A stretch of 64,000 nucleotides of DNA from Salinicola lusitanus (GTDB lineage: Bacteria; Pseudomonadota; Gammaproteobacteria; Pseudomonadales; Halomonadaceae), in NCBI RefSeq assembly GCF_003206045.1, contig NZ_PZJM01000003.1, positions 642,037 through 706,036 of the forward strand, given 5' to 3'. Every line of letters begins with the position of its first letter. Position 1 is the stretch's first letter. The translations under genes were made by a program, and so were the position numbers. This document shows, one piece after another, positions 1 to 8,718 of the stretch. The notes beneath the pieces were generated by a model that saw only the letters and a program-made list of their open reading frames with translations, ran no database searches and had not been told where the DNA came from.

Positions 1-338
1 TAGCCGCCAGTGACCACGCTATTCCGCTCACCGTCGTGGCTCATATCGATGACCGGCCCGTCGGCATGGCGAGCCTGTTCGATGACGATTGCGATCTTCG
101 CCCCTGTCTGCGGCCCTGGCTGGCTGCCGTGTTCGTTCACCCCGACCATCGCGGCAAGGGCGTCGCCGGTCTGCTGATCGAGAGCGTGGAACAGGCGGCA
201 CGGCGCCTGGGCGAAGACACGATCTATCTGACCACCCAGGACAGCCAGAGCCTCTACGCCCGGTACGGCTGGCAGCACGCCGGCATCGTTCAGTATCCGG
301 ACTGCGATCTCTATCTCATGCATAAGGCGTTGGGCTGA
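1..338 (+). CDS. GNAT family N-acetyltransferase, 5' end outside window
   Basis: The frame is open from base 3 to the stop at 336-338, so the real start lies upstream of the window; the GTG at 36 is only an internal candidate. The visible C-terminal part has the GNAT acetyl-CoA pyrophosphate-binding motif HRGKGVAG, preceded by a beta strand (WLAAVFVHP) and followed by the usual helix, then strands around TIYLTTQD and the terminal YARYGW segment. GNAT enzymes move an acetyl group from acetyl-CoA to an amine; the substrate cannot be read from this fragment. It is followed by a 118-bp spacer and the convergent LacI gene, so it is not part of the sugar operon. Confidence 0.85.
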   Translation, partial: AASDHAIPLTVVAHIDDRPVGMASLFDDDCDLRPCLRPWLAAVFVHPDHRGKGVAGLLIESVEQAARRLGEDTIYLTTQDSQSLYARYGWQHAGIVQYPDCDLYLMHKALG

Positions 339-456
339 AAACGAGACAATCACCCGTCGTTCAACGACCGGGTGCCGATCTTCGGCGCCGTATCACCCCG
401 GCAGCAGGTTCATCCTCTTATGCGCGCGAAAGCTGCTCACCTCGCACCCGCCGGGA

Positions 457-1455
457 TCAAGCGGCTGGGCCCGTGCTCTCTCGTATCACCAGCTCGAAAG
501 GCATGATGCGATGCGCATCCGCTGCGTCATCCCGGTCATCGATGATGTCGAGCAACAGGGCCACGGCCTCGCGACCGAAATCCTCGGCGGGCTGGGCGAT
601 GGTCGTCAGGGAGGGATCGCAGAAGGAAGCGAAGGCGATATCGTCGAATCCCGCCACCGAGATATCCTCGGGCACCCGAAGCCCCGCCTCCTTGATGCGT
701 CGCATGGCCCCCATGGCCATTTCGTCGTTCTCGCAGAAGATCGCCGTGGGGGGATCGGCTCGCGACAGCAGTTCATCCGCCGCTCGATGGCCCGAGGGCG
801 GCGTGAAGTCGCCGGGACACCACAGGCTGTCGTCCGGCACCAGGCCGGCGGCGGCCAGGGCATCCTGGAAGCCCAGCAGACGATCCCGGGTCAAGGGGCT
901 GTTGCGCGGTCCCTTGATCATGCCGATACGGCGATGCCCCAGTGCCAGCAGGTGCTCGGTCACTGCTCGGGCGGCGGCTCGGTTGTCGAGCTTGACGGTG
1001 GGACACGGTGCCTCGTCGAGCACTTCACAGGCGTTGACCATCGGCGGTCGCGCCTTGCCGCTCGATGTCGCGAAGGGATCATAGGCGCGCAGTTGGATGA
1101 GGCCATCGGCCTGCCGGGTCGACACCAGGCCAGCGTAGGCTCGTTCGGTACGTTCGTCACCGAGTGTATTGCACAGCAGAATGCCGTATCCCCGCCGCTG
1201 CGCCGCTTCCTGAATGCCACCAATCACTCGGGCAAAGAAGGTGTTGGCAATGATCGGTACCAGCACGACCAGATTGCGGGTCCGTTGCGAGCGAAACTGC
1301 ACCGCCGTGAGATTCGGTCGATAGTCGGCCTGCTCGACAGCGGCCAACACTTTGTCACGCGTCCCCGGCGACACGACGTCGGGGGTCTTCAAGGTACGCG
1401 ACACCGTCGCCACCGACACGCCGGCCAGCTTGGCCACCTTGCGAATATTGGTCAT
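457..1455 (-). CDS. LacI family transcriptional regulator
   Basis: This is a 332-residue repressor when started at the ATG at 1455, which begins MTNIRKVAKLAGVSVATVSR. That is the classical LacI N-terminal helix-turn-helix, so the upstream in-frame ATG at 1488 is unlikely. A hinge (about residues 45-60) leads into a periplasmic-binding-protein-like effector domain (NLVVLVPIIANTFFARVIGG and onward). It is divergent from the Gfo/Idh - isomerase - MFS operon. A perfect 16-bp palindrome of LacI-family type lies in the shared intergenic region at 1612-1627. By family knowledge it most likely represses the operon until a sugar or cyclitol ligand binds; the ligand is unknown. Confidence 0.92.
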   Translation of the reverse strand: MTNIRKVAKLAGVSVATVSRTLKTPDVVSPGTRDKVLAAVEQADYRPNLTAVQFRSQRTRNLVVLVPIIANTFFARVIGGIQEAAQRRGYGILLCNTLGDERTERAYAGLVSTRQADGLIQLRAYDPFATSSGKARPPMVNACEVLDEAPCPTVKLDNRAAARAVTEHLLALGHRRIGMIKGPRNSPLTRDRLLGFQDALAAAGLVPDDSLWCPGDFTPPSGHRAADELLSRADPPTAIFCENDEMAMGAMRRIKEAGLRVPEDISVAGFDDIAFASFCDPSLTTIAQPAEDFGREAVALLLDIIDDRDDAADAHRIMPFELVIRESTGPAA

Positions 1456-1574
1456 GCCCGGCTGTGAACCTCCCGTCTCGTCAACCACCTCGGCATCATG
1501 CCGCTGGCCAGTCTACTGCATCGGCACTCCGGGCTCATCGCCCCATCGGCGAAGAGCCTGAGACCTAGGTCGCA

Positions 1575-1603
1575 TTGATACTCCGCCCTTGGATGACTAG
1601 TTT
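1575..1603 (+). promoter_or_regulatory. Possible promoter of the sugar operon
   Basis: TTGATA (1575-1580) and TAGTTT (1598-1603) are separated by 17 bp. The -10 match is poor (3 of 6). The LacI-type palindrome begins 8 bp downstream, roughly at the start point, which would suit repression by occlusion. This is a motif match only. Confidence 0.35.
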
Positions 1604-1611
1604 ACCGTCAA

Positions 1612-1627
1612 ATGTAACCGGTTACAT
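1612..1627. promoter_or_regulatory. LacI-family operator palindrome
   Basis: ATGTAACCGGTTACAT is a perfect 16-bp palindrome with the central CG typical of LacI/GalR operators. It lies between the divergent LacI gene and the Gfo/Idh operon, 52 bp before the operon's first start codon. It is the natural site for the adjacent repressor. Confidence 0.8.
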
Positions 1628-1679
1628 CGAGAGAGCATACCGGTCGTCACAGCCCAGCCGAGCATCCCGTGGAGGACGA

Positions 1680-2870
1680 ATGACCACAACGAAACGACGC
1701 GTGCGAATGGGCATGATCGGGGGTGGTGAAGGCGCCTTCATCGGCCGGGTGCATCGCCTGGCTGCCGCCCTGGACGGTGAGCTGGAACTGGTCTGCGCCA
1801 ACTTCAGCCGCGACCCCGGCAACAACGTCCGCACCGGCGAGGCCTGCGACCTGTCGACACGGCGCCTCTACCCCGACTGGCAGTCGCTGATCGATGGCGA
1901 ACGCCAGCTCCCCGAGGACCAGCGCATGGATATGCTGGTCGTGGTCACCCCCAACCATCTGCACGTACCCATCAGCCAGACCGCGCTCGACGCGGGCTTC
2001 CATGTCTTCTGCGAGAAGCCGGCGGCGACCACCCTGGCGGAAGCACGCCGACTCGCCACCACCCTCGAGGCGAGCAAGGGCCTCTATGGTCTCGCCCACA
2101 CCTATCTCGGTTATCCCATGGTCTGGCAGGCACGCCGCCTGGTGAGTGATGGCGAGCTCGGTCGGCTGCGCAAGATTCATGTCGAATATCCCCAGGGCTG
2201 GCTCGGCACCAACCTCGAGGGCACCGGCAACAAGCAGGCGGGATGGCGCACCGACCCCGCCATCGCCGGTGCCAGCGGCTGCATGGCCGACATCGGCACC
2301 CACGCCTTCGGCCTCGCCGAGTTCATCTCGGGACACCACGTCACCGAGCTCTGCGCCGCCCTCGGCATCCATGGCGAACAGCGGCGCCTGGATGATGACG
2401 GCGACGCCCTGTTCCGCACCGCCGAAGGTGCCAGCGGCACCCTGATGGCCAGCCAGGTCTGCACCGGCGAGGAGAACGCCCTGAAGATCCGCCTGTATGG
2501 CGATCGCGGCGCGCTGGAGTGGCAGCAGATGGAGCCCAATACCCTGATCCACCGGCGCCTCGACGAGCCCATGCGGGTGCTGCGCGCGGGGATCGACCAG
2601 CCCGGCCTGGCGCCGGAGGCCCTGGCGCGGCTGCGCCTGCCCGGCGGCCATCCCGAAGGTTACCTGGAGGCGCTGGCCAATCTCTACCGCGATTTCGCCG
2701 ACGCCGTCCGACGCGGCGATCGCGGCGCCGCCGACGGCGTTCCCGGCATGGACGAGGGCCTGCGGGGCATGGCCTTCATCGAGGCCCTGCTGAAAAGCCA
2801 AGCCGGCACCGCCAAGTGGACATCCCTCGAGGACACTTCCCAGCGGCATGACGCGGAGGCAACCACATGA
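1680..2870 (+). CDS. Gfo/Idh/MocA family NAD(P)-dependent oxidoreductase
   Basis: A 396-residue protein from the ATG at 1680, chosen because GGAGG sits at 1671-1675 and the Rossmann motif GMIGGGEG begins at residue 11. The longer frame from 1575 has no ribosome-binding site and would span the operator. TPNHLH (about 90-95) and EKPAATTLAEA (EKP at 112-114) are hallmark Gfo/Idh/MocA motifs. These cytoplasmic enzymes oxidise or reduce a hydroxyl of sugars, inositols or glycosides using NAD(P). It is the first gene of a three-gene operon, and its stop overlaps the next start by 4 bp (ATGA). The isomerase and permease neighbours imply catabolism of an imported carbohydrate; the exact substrate is not readable. 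Confidence 0.9.
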   Translation: MTTTKRRVRMGMIGGGEGAFIGRVHRLAAALDGELELVCANFSRDPGNNVRTGEACDLSTRRLYPDWQSLIDGERQLPEDQRMDMLVVVTPNHLHVPISQTALDAGFHVFCEKPAATTLAEARRLATTLEASKGLYGLAHTYLGYPMVWQARRLVSDGELGRLRKIHVEYPQGWLGTNLEGTGNKQAGWRTDPAIAGASGCMADIGTHAFGLAEFISGHHVTELCAALGIHGEQRRLDDDGDALFRTAEGASGTLMASQVCTGEENALKIRLYGDRGALEWQQMEPNTLIHRRLDEPMRVLRAGIDQPGLAPEALARLRLPGGHPEGYLEALANLYRDFADAVRRGDRGAADGVPGMDEGLRGMAFIEALLKSQAGTAKWTSLEDTSQRHDAEATT

Positions 2871-3946
2871 CAGGCACTCACGACACCGGTATCCAGGGGC
2901 CGGCGCTCTTTCTCGCCCAGTTCCTCGACCACCACCCGCCTTTCGACGATCTCGACACCATCACCCGCTGGGCAGCCTCGCTCGGCTATCGTGGCGTCCA
3001 GATGCCGACGGTCGATCCACGCCTGATCGACCTCGAACTCGCCGCCGACAGCCAGGATTACTGCGACGAACTGACCGGACGCTGCGCCGAGGCCGGCGTG
3101 GCGATCAGCGAGCTCTCCACCCATCTACAAGGCCAACTGGTGGCGGTACACCCCGCCTTCGATGAACTGTTCGACGGCTTCGCTCCCGCGCACCTGCATG
3201 GGCGGCCCGACGCACGCCGGCACTGGGCCGAGGAACAGCTCAAGCTCGCCGCCCGCGCCAGCCGGCGACTGGGGCTGACAGCACACGGCACCTTCTCCGG
3301 TTCCCTGCTGTGGCCGTACCTCTACCCCTGGCCGCAACGGCCGGCGGGGCTGATCGAGGAGAGTTTCGCCGAACTGGCCCGTCGCTGGCGGCCGATCCTC
3401 GATGTCTTCGACGAGCAGGGCGTCGACCTGTGCTTCGAGATTCATCCGGGAGAAGACCTGCACGACGGCGCCACCTTCGAACGCTTCCTCGACGCCGTGG
3501 ACGGCCACTCCCGGGCGAAGATCCTCTTCGACCCCAGCCACATGGTGCTGCAGCAGCTCGACTACCTGGGCTTCGTCGATCGCTACCACGAGCGGATCGG
3601 CATGTTCCACGTCAAGGATGCGGAGTTCACGCCCAGCGCCCGCAGCGGGGTCTACGGCGGCTATCAGGGCTGGGTCGACCGCCCCGGTCGCTTCCGCTCG
3701 CTGGGCGATGGACAGGTCGACTTCAAGGGTATCTTCTCGCGGCTCACCCAGTACGGCTACGACGGCTGGGCGGTACTCGAATGGGAATGCTGCCTCAAGG
3801 ACGCCGCCCAGGGCGCCGCCGAGGGCGCGCCCTTCATCGCCAGTCACCTGATCATGCGTGCCGACAAGGCCTTCGACGACTTCGCCGACACCGGCTCGGA
3901 TCCCGGGCGCAACCGGCGCCTGCTGGGACTCGGCAAGACGGACTGA
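2867..3946 (+). CDS. Sugar phosphate isomerase/epimerase-type TIM-barrel protein
   Basis: 359 residues of the xylose-isomerase-like TIM barrel (AP endonuclease 2) superfamily. Likely divalent-metal ligands occur at the expected barrel positions: E191 in EIHPGE, D222 and H225 in DPSHM, H248 in FHVKD and E305 in LEWE. It is translationally coupled to the preceding dehydrogenase by a 4-bp overlap. Family members are cytoplasmic isomerases, epimerases or dehydratases acting on sugars or keto-sugars. Together with the Gfo/Idh enzyme it probably performs an oxidation-isomerisation sequence on the imported compound. The protein is longer than the usual ~270-300 residues, with an extra segment around 255-280 (VYGGYQGWVDRPGRF). 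Confidence 0.85.
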   Translation: MTGTHDTGIQGPALFLAQFLDHHPPFDDLDTITRWAASLGYRGVQMPTVDPRLIDLELAADSQDYCDELTGRCAEAGVAISELSTHLQGQLVAVHPAFDELFDGFAPAHLHGRPDARRHWAEEQLKLAARASRRLGLTAHGTFSGSLLWPYLYPWPQRPAGLIEESFAELARRWRPILDVFDEQGVDLCFEIHPGEDLHDGATFERFLDAVDGHSRAKILFDPSHMVLQQLDYLGFVDRYHERIGMFHVKDAEFTPSARSGVYGGYQGWVDRPGRFRSLGDGQVDFKGIFSRLTQYGYDGWAVLEWECCLKDAAQGAAEGAPFIASHLIMRADKAFDDFADTGSDPGRNRRLLGLGKTD

Positions 3947-3975
3947 TACCCACCACACAATAACGAGGGTTCGCC

Positions 3976-5208
3976 ATGCTCAGCACACGGCTCGGCATCA
4001 TGATGTTTCTGCAGTTCTTCATCTGGGGCGGCTGGTTCGTCACCCTGGGCACCTTTCTCTCCCAGAACCTGGACGCCAGCGGAAGCCAGATCGGCATGGC
4101 CTTCTCGACCCAGTCTTGGGGCGCGATTATCGCGCCCTTCATCATCGGTCTGATCGCCGACCGCTACTTCAATGCCGAACGCATCCTTGCCGTGCTGCAC
4201 CTGGGTGGCGCCGCGCTGATGTTCGGTCTTTACCGCGCCCAGGACTTCGCCACCTTCTATCCGCTGGTCCTGGTCTACATGATCCTCTACATGCCCACCC
4301 TGGCGCTGGTGAACTCGGTCTCCTTCCGCCAGATGAACGATCCTTCGCAGGAATTCGCCAGGATCCGGGTCTGGGGCACCATCGGCTGGATTCTCGCCGG
4401 ACTGGCGATCAGCTACCTGTTCTCCTGGGACGGCGCCGAGGCCATTGCCGGCGGCGCCCTGCGCAATACCTTCCTGATGTGCGCCATCGCCTCGCTGGCG
4501 CTGGGCCTGTACAGCTTCACCCTGCCAGCCACGCCGCCCAAGGCGGACACCCGCAAGCGCGGACTGAAGGAGATCCTCGGGCTCGATGCCCTGCAACTGC
4601 TCAACGACCGCAACTACGCGATCTTCTTTGTCGCCTCTGTGCTGATCTGCATCCCGCTGGCGTTCTACTACCAGGATGCCAACTCCTTCCTGGCGGAGGT
4701 CGGCGTGGCCAACCCCACCGGCAAGATGACCCTGGGACAGGTCTCGGAAGTTCTGTTCATGCTGCTGCTGCCGGTGTTCATCCACCGCTTCGGCATCAAG
4801 ATCACGCTGATCGTCGGCATGCTGGCCTGGGCCGTGCGTTACGCCCTCTTCGCCGTCGGCGATGCCGGTGAAGGCGTCTACCTGCTCTTGATCGGCATTG
4901 CCCTGCACGGTGTCTGCTACGACTTCTTCTTCGTCTCGGGGCAGATCTACACTGATGCACGCGCCGGCGAACGCTTCCAGAGCGCCGCCCAGGGCATGAT
5001 CACGCTGGCCACCTACGGGGTCGGCATGCTGATCGGCTTCTGGGTCGCCGGCCTGGTCACCGACCACTACGCCACCGCCGATGGCCACGACTGGCAGGGC
5101 GTCTGGCTGTTTCCTGCAGGCTTCGCCCTTGCTGTCCTGCTGCTCTTCCTGGTGGCCTTCAAGGACAAGCAAGGCGTCAGGGGTGTCACCGAGACGGAAC
5201 GGACCTGA
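3976..5208 (+). CDS. MFS transporter, nucleoside/H+ symporter type
   Basis: 410 residues, strongly hydrophobic, with about 12 predicted membrane segments beginning in the first helix (LGIMMFLQFFIWGGWFVTLG). The opening, the FRQMND..QEFARIRVWGTIGW segment and the loop pattern are characteristic of the NupG/XapB-like branch of the major facilitator superfamily, a family that also serves uncharacterised sugar operons. It starts 29 bp after the isomerase stop, with GAGG at 3965-3968. As last gene of the LacI-controlled operon it is probably the inner-membrane importer for the compound degraded by the two enzymes. No obvious terminator was found in the 220-bp spacer downstream. Confidence 0.85.
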   Translation: MLSTRLGIMMFLQFFIWGGWFVTLGTFLSQNLDASGSQIGMAFSTQSWGAIIAPFIIGLIADRYFNAERILAVLHLGGAALMFGLYRAQDFATFYPLVLVYMILYMPTLALVNSVSFRQMNDPSQEFARIRVWGTIGWILAGLAISYLFSWDGAEAIAGGALRNTFLMCAIASLALGLYSFTLPATPPKADTRKRGLKEILGLDALQLLNDRNYAIFFVASVLICIPLAFYYQDANSFLAEVGVANPTGKMTLGQVSEVLFMLLLPVFIHRFGIKITLIVGMLAWAVRYALFAVGDAGEGVYLLLIGIALHGVCYDFFFVSGQIYTDARAGERFQSAAQGMITLATYGVGMLIGFWVAGLVTDHYATADGHDWQGVWLFPAGFALAVLLLFLVAFKDKQGVRGVTETERT

Positions 5209-5429
5209 GAGATCGGCCGCCGCAGGGGTGCCAAGCCGATCGGCGACGCCTGGAGGCAGCGATTGGATCAGCGGCGTCGCCCGACCATGGGTGCGGGAGG
5301 CCGATGCCTCCTGCACGCCTCGGTTAATGATCACAACAGCGCCTCTTACCGGGCCTGGTGGAGGGTTCTCACACCGGGGCGGAAACCCGGTTCAAGCCGC
5401 TCTCCTGCTGTTCATTCCCTGAGGCCACC

Positions 5430-6329
5430 TTACCGAGTCCGCTTCACCTGTTTCAGGATATCGATGAACGCGCGCAGTGACGCTGGCACATGGCGGTTGG
5501 CCGGATAGTAGAGCGCGAGTCCCGGCGTTGGCGGGCACCAGTCATCGAGGACGGTCACGAGTTGGCCCGATTCCAGATATGCCTGGGCGAAGTGGTCGGG
5601 GACATAGGCGATGCCATGCCCGTCCGCGGCCGCCTCTACCAGGAGATCATTGTCGTCGAGAGTGAGATTGCCAGGGGCGTCCACCGCCAGCTCGGCGCCC
5701 CGTCTGGAAAACTCCCAGCGATAGCGCTTTCCACTGGGCAGGCGTTGGCGGATGCAGCAATGCACATGCAGATCATCGGGCGTGGTCGGCCTCGACCTGC
5801 CTTCCAGATAGGACGGCGCCGCCACGGCGATGAAGCGCACGTCAGCCCCGAACCGTACCGCGACCATGTCCTGCGGAATCGTTTCCATCAGGCGCACGCC
5901 TGCATCGAACCCCTGTTCCACGACATCGACGAGACGTCCTTCCGAGACCAGATCGAGCTCGACGTCGGGATAGCGCTCCAGGAACGGAGGCACCACGTCC
6001 CGCAGGAGGATACGGGCACCGCCTTTGTTCGCATTGATCCGCAGCGTGCCGGTTGGCGTGCCGCGCTCCTCGGAGAGGGTATCGAGCGCCTGATCGAGAT
6101 CCCGAAGAACCGGACGGAGCTGAGCGAGCATCCGGGCGCCAGCCTGGGTCAGTGACACGCTGCGTGTCGTCCGGTTGAAGAGCCGGACGCCCAGCTTGCC
6201 CTCGAGTCCGATGATCGTGTGGCTGAGCGCAGAGCGCGAGACGCCCATGACGTCGGCCGCCCTGCGAAAGCTGAGGTGACTGGCCACTGCAGTGAAGGCG
6301 GCCAGATCGTTCAGACTGGGACGCATCAT
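5430..6329 (-). CDS. LysR family transcriptional regulator
   Basis: A 299-residue LysR-type regulator of normal length. The N-terminal winged helix-turn-helix ([19 protein letters not shown], about residues 22-40, then [17 protein letters not shown]) precedes the substrate-binding domain. The sequence resembles the AaeR/DmlR-like subgroup. It is divergent from the SDR gene across a 94-bp region containing an ATTGG-N13-CCAAT inverted repeat, and probably controls the SDR and lipocalin-like genes as well as itself. The inducer is unknown. Confidence 0.9.
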   Translation of the reverse strand: MMRPSLNDLAAFTAVASHLSFRRAADVMGVSRSALSHTIIGLEGKLGVRLFNRTTRSVSLTQAGARMLAQLRPVLRDLDQALDTLSEERGTPTGTLRINANKGGARILLRDVVPPFLERYPDVELDLVSEGRLVDVVEQGFDAGVRLMETIPQDMVAVRFGADVRFIAVAAPSYLEGRSRPTTPDDLHVHCCIRQRLPSGKRYRWEFSRRGAELAVDAPGNLTLDDNDLLVEAAADGHGIAYVPDHFAQAYLESGQLVTVLDDWCPPTPGLALYYPANRHVPASLRAFIDILKQVKRTR

Positions 6330-6359
6330 TCGTGATTATTCCTCACCACCTCATCCCAT

Positions 6360-6382
6360 ATTGGCGATCTTATAACACCAAT
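6360..6382. promoter_or_regulatory. Candidate LysR operator
   Basis: ATTGG and CCAAT arms lie 13 bp apart and contain a T-N11-A core, the usual LysR-type recognition shape, in the intergenic region between the divergent LysR and SDR genes. A second small palindrome, ATTTGCAAAT, lies at 6396-6405. Either could be the operator. Confidence 0.5.
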
Positions 6383-6423
6383 CTTCTTGATTTACATTTG
6401 CAAATCTACAGAGGAGTCATCAA

Positions 6424-7257
6424 ATGACGAAAACATGGTTTATCACCGGCGCTTCCTCGGGGCTCGGTCTCGAGATGACCCAGCGACTGCTGGCCCAAGG
6501 CGATACGGTGGTCGCAACGACACGACGCTCAGGGGCGCTAATTGAACTCGAGCAGCAGTACCGTGAGCGCCTGGATGTGATTCCGCTAGATCTGCTCCAG
6601 CCGGACAGTACGGCATTGGCCGTCGAAGGCGCGTTTCAGCGACACGGTCGGATAGACGTGGTGGTGAGTAATGCCGGCTACGGCCTGTTCGGAGCCGCTG
6701 AAGAGCTTACCAACGATCAGATCGAGCGGCAGATTGCCACCAATCTCACCGGGTGCATCCACTTGATCCGTGCCGCTCTACCCCGTCTTCGCCAGCAGGG
6801 CGGTGGAAGGGTCGTGCAGGTCTCGTCAGAAGGTGGGCAGATCGCTTATCCGGGCTTCAGCCTCTATCACGCCACCAAATGGGGTATCGAAGGCTTCGTC
6901 GAATCAGTGGCCCAGGAAGTGGCTCCCTTCGGTATCGACTTCATCATCGCCGAGCCGGGGCCGACCGCTACCAATTTTGGTGCCAATCTCGTTTATGCCA
7001 CCCCCATCGAGGCCTACGACCAGACGCCTGCCGACGCCGTTCGTCGCGCAATCGGCGACGGAAGCTTCGAGATCAAGGGCGATGCGGCGCGTACCGTGGA
7101 CGCCATCATTTCTGCCGCCGAGAGCACGACACCACCCTTGCGGTTGGCACTGGGCAGCACCGCCTATGCGTCGATCTCGCAGGCACTCTCCACACGTCTG
7201 ACGGCCCTAGAGGCGCAGCGGGAGCTCGCCTACTCTGCCGACCGGCAGGCGCCGTGA
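6424..7257 (+). CDS. Short-chain dehydrogenase/reductase (SDR)
   Basis: 277 residues with all classical SDR signatures: the TGASSGLG cofactor loop at residues 8-15, NAG at 83-85, a serine in VQVSSEGG (134-135) and the YHATK catalytic Y148/K152. It is an NAD(P)-dependent oxidoreductase in the cytoplasm; the substrate is unknown. The start is fixed by GAGGAG at 6411-6416. It is followed 38 bp later by a lipocalin-like secreted protein, and the pair is probably co-transcribed under the divergent LysR regulator. Confidence 0.92.
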   Translation: MTKTWFITGASSGLGLEMTQRLLAQGDTVVATTRRSGALIELEQQYRERLDVIPLDLLQPDSTALAVEGAFQRHGRIDVVVSNAGYGLFGAAEELTNDQIERQIATNLTGCIHLIRAALPRLRQQGGGRVVQVSSEGGQIAYPGFSLYHATKWGIEGFVESVAQEVAPFGIDFIIAEPGPTATNFGANLVYATPIEAYDQTPADAVRRAIGDGSFEIKGDAARTVDAIISAAESTTPPLRLALGSTAYASISQALSTRLTALEAQRELAYSADRQAP

Positions 7258-7295
7258 AATCGCAGCAACCCAGACATCAGGAACAGGAGAAAAAC

Positions 7296-7793
7296 ATGTC
7301 CATCCGCCCGGTCATATTGGCGTTCGCTCTCGGAATCTTGTCCTCATCCGCCTTTGCGCAGACCAGCGCTGACAATCAGGTACTGGGCACCTGGAAAATG
7401 GTGTCGGCAACGATCGATCCCGGTGGCAGAAATATCCCCGCCTATGGAGAAAAACCCAACAGTCTCCTCGTCTTTACGCCTGACATGCACTTCGTGGAGG
7501 TGCTGACCGACGCCGACACGCCTCGGTTTGCGTCCAATGCTCGCGGTGGGGGAACAGATGAAGAGAACCGCATGGCGATGTCACGCGGCATCGGCTTCTT
7601 CGGCACCTATACCGTCGACAGCAACGGAGAATTCAGCGGGAACCGTGTCCTGGGTTCGACATTCCCTAACTGGGTCGGCAGCGTCCGGACGCGTAATGAC
7701 CTGACCCTGGTCGTGTCAGGCGACCGCATGACCGAACAGTTTCGGCGGCCCGAGGGGACCCAGATCCAGATCGAATGGCGGCGCGTCGAGTAA
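7296..7793 (+). CDS. Lipocalin-like domain protein with signal peptide
   Basis: 165 residues starting at the ATG at 7296 with CAGGAGA just upstream. The first 21 residues form a Sec signal peptide (hydrophobic VILAFALGILSSSAFA, cleavage expected after AFA), so the protein is exported. The mature part begins LGTWKMVSATID, the opening strand of the lipocalin-like domain family (PF13924 type), and ends QIEWRRVE. The gene lies in a different frame from the SDR gene before it. Its role beside an SDR is not known. Its final 18 bp are tandemly duplicated at the stop codon. Confidence 0.8.
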   Translation: MSIRPVILAFALGILSSSAFAQTSADNQVLGTWKMVSATIDPGGRNIPAYGEKPNSLLVFTPDMHFVEVLTDADTPRFASNARGGGTDEENRMAMSRGIGFFGTYTVDSNGEFSGNRVLGSTFPNWVGSVRTRNDLTLVVSGDRMTEQFRRPEGTQIQIEWRRVE

Positions 7794-7811
7794 TGGCAGC
7801 GCGTCGAGTAA
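7774..7811 (+). repeat. Tandem duplication of a gene's last 18 bp
   Basis: The 20-bp unit AATGGCRGCGCGTCGAGTAA occurs at 7774-7793 and again at 7792-7811 with one mismatch (period 18 bp). The first copy contains the lipocalin-like gene's stop codon, so the second copy is untranslated. It looks like a recent slippage event. Confidence 0.85.
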
Positions 7812-8151
7812 AGAACGGGGAGCACGAACCCTTCGATGATAACCAGAGGCGAAGTAGGACGACCGGGAGCAGATGAAGTCGAGTCGTTGATGAGAGCGAG
7901 CTTCTTGCCACACCCATACAAAGAAAAACCCATATACCGCCAATAGAGTCAAACTCCCACGAGAAGTGCCGCACGATCGCTGACAAACACCAAATTGATA
8001 ACAAGCGCCATGTCACTATCGTGCTATACAACCACAATTTCTGGACTAAAAACCTCGACGAACTGGGACAATAGCAACGCGTTGGCATGAACTCATTTTA
8101 TAGGAAGAGGCCCTGGTTTTCAGGGCTCCCCTGGCGAATAGCGAATACGCT
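7812..8151. other. Intergenic region without a recognised gene
   Basis: About 340 bp between the lipocalin-like gene and the convergent lipoprotein gene. No reading frame here resembles a protein family. The only structure noted is GCCCTG-gtttt-CAGGGC at 8110-8126, a short hairpin 25 bp past the lipoprotein stop. It is followed on the minus strand only by a weak T-containing tract, so it is at best a poor terminator. Confidence 0.6.
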
Positions 8152-8604
8152 CTACTGCGGTGCGGCCAAATGGCAGCACCCCCGCAAAGCCTTCATGCCC
8201 TCGTCTTTACTCTTCATTTCGAGACCTGCCCCGCCAACGAACACGCCCATCTTGATATACTGCTCAACGAAGTAATTCTCGCCGGCGCTCGCGGTAAAGA
8301 CGAGCGTATTGTCACTGAATTCGGATTCAGTTGACAGGCTGTGCTCGCCCGGTTCTATCAATTCATAAAAATAGACGCCATTGGCCGTCTCACCAAGAAG
8401 TTGGCCATCCAGAGAGATAGACTTCTTTAGTGCCTTGCCCATGAAGCTGTCGCGGTAGACGTAGAGGCCAGCTTCACCCTTCGGGGGTGCGGGGAACTGC
8501 TTGAGTGCAAGATCTTCATCGCTGGAACCCATGGGCACCGAAGCACATCCTGAAGCCAGCAGCGTCGTGGTGATAAGCGCGCCTAACATCGCTTTTTGAT
8601 ACAT
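8152..8604 (-). CDS. DUF2846-type lipoprotein
   Basis: 150 residues with a lipoprotein signal: a hydrophobic segment after MYQKAM and the lipobox LASGC with the lipidated cysteine at residue 20. The mature protein has the DUF2846-like pattern AGLYVYRDSFMGKALKKSI followed by the strands GQLLGETANGVYFY and EPGEHSLSTESE, a small beta-sandwich fold found in many proteobacterial lipoproteins. The second mature residue is Ala, so Lol sorting to the outer membrane would be expected. Function is unknown. It is a single gene with no obvious partner. Confidence 0.8.
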   Translation of the reverse strand: MYQKAMLGALITTTLLASGCASVPMGSSDEDLALKQFPAPPKGEAGLYVYRDSFMGKALKKSISLDGQLLGETANGVYFYELIEPGEHSLSTESEFSDNTLVFTASAGENYFVEQYIKMGVFVGGAGLEMKSKDEGMKALRGCCHLAAPQ

Positions 8605-8718
8605 CTATGTTCCCTTCTCGAATCTTTTCTTGGTATTTGTCTCGGCAAACCAAGTATCGACCGCAGAAGGGATTTCCTTAACAAAGACGATTCATAGACC
8701 GAGTATCGCGTGGTCGTA

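Noticed and set aside
1647-2849. 400-codon minus-strand frame opposite the Gfo/Idh gene
   Set aside because: It is a shadow of a well-supported gene and shows no domain.
3844-5334. Long minus-strand reading frame (496 codons) opposite the MFS gene
   Set aside because: It is antisense to a clear transporter gene, is rich in D, Q, H and G from complementing membrane codons, and matches no family. High GC makes such frames common.
6753-7295. Open frame running through the SDR gene into the lipocalin-like gene
   Set aside because: The part over the SDR gene is out of frame with it and has no homology; only the last 165 codons, from 7296, form a real protein.
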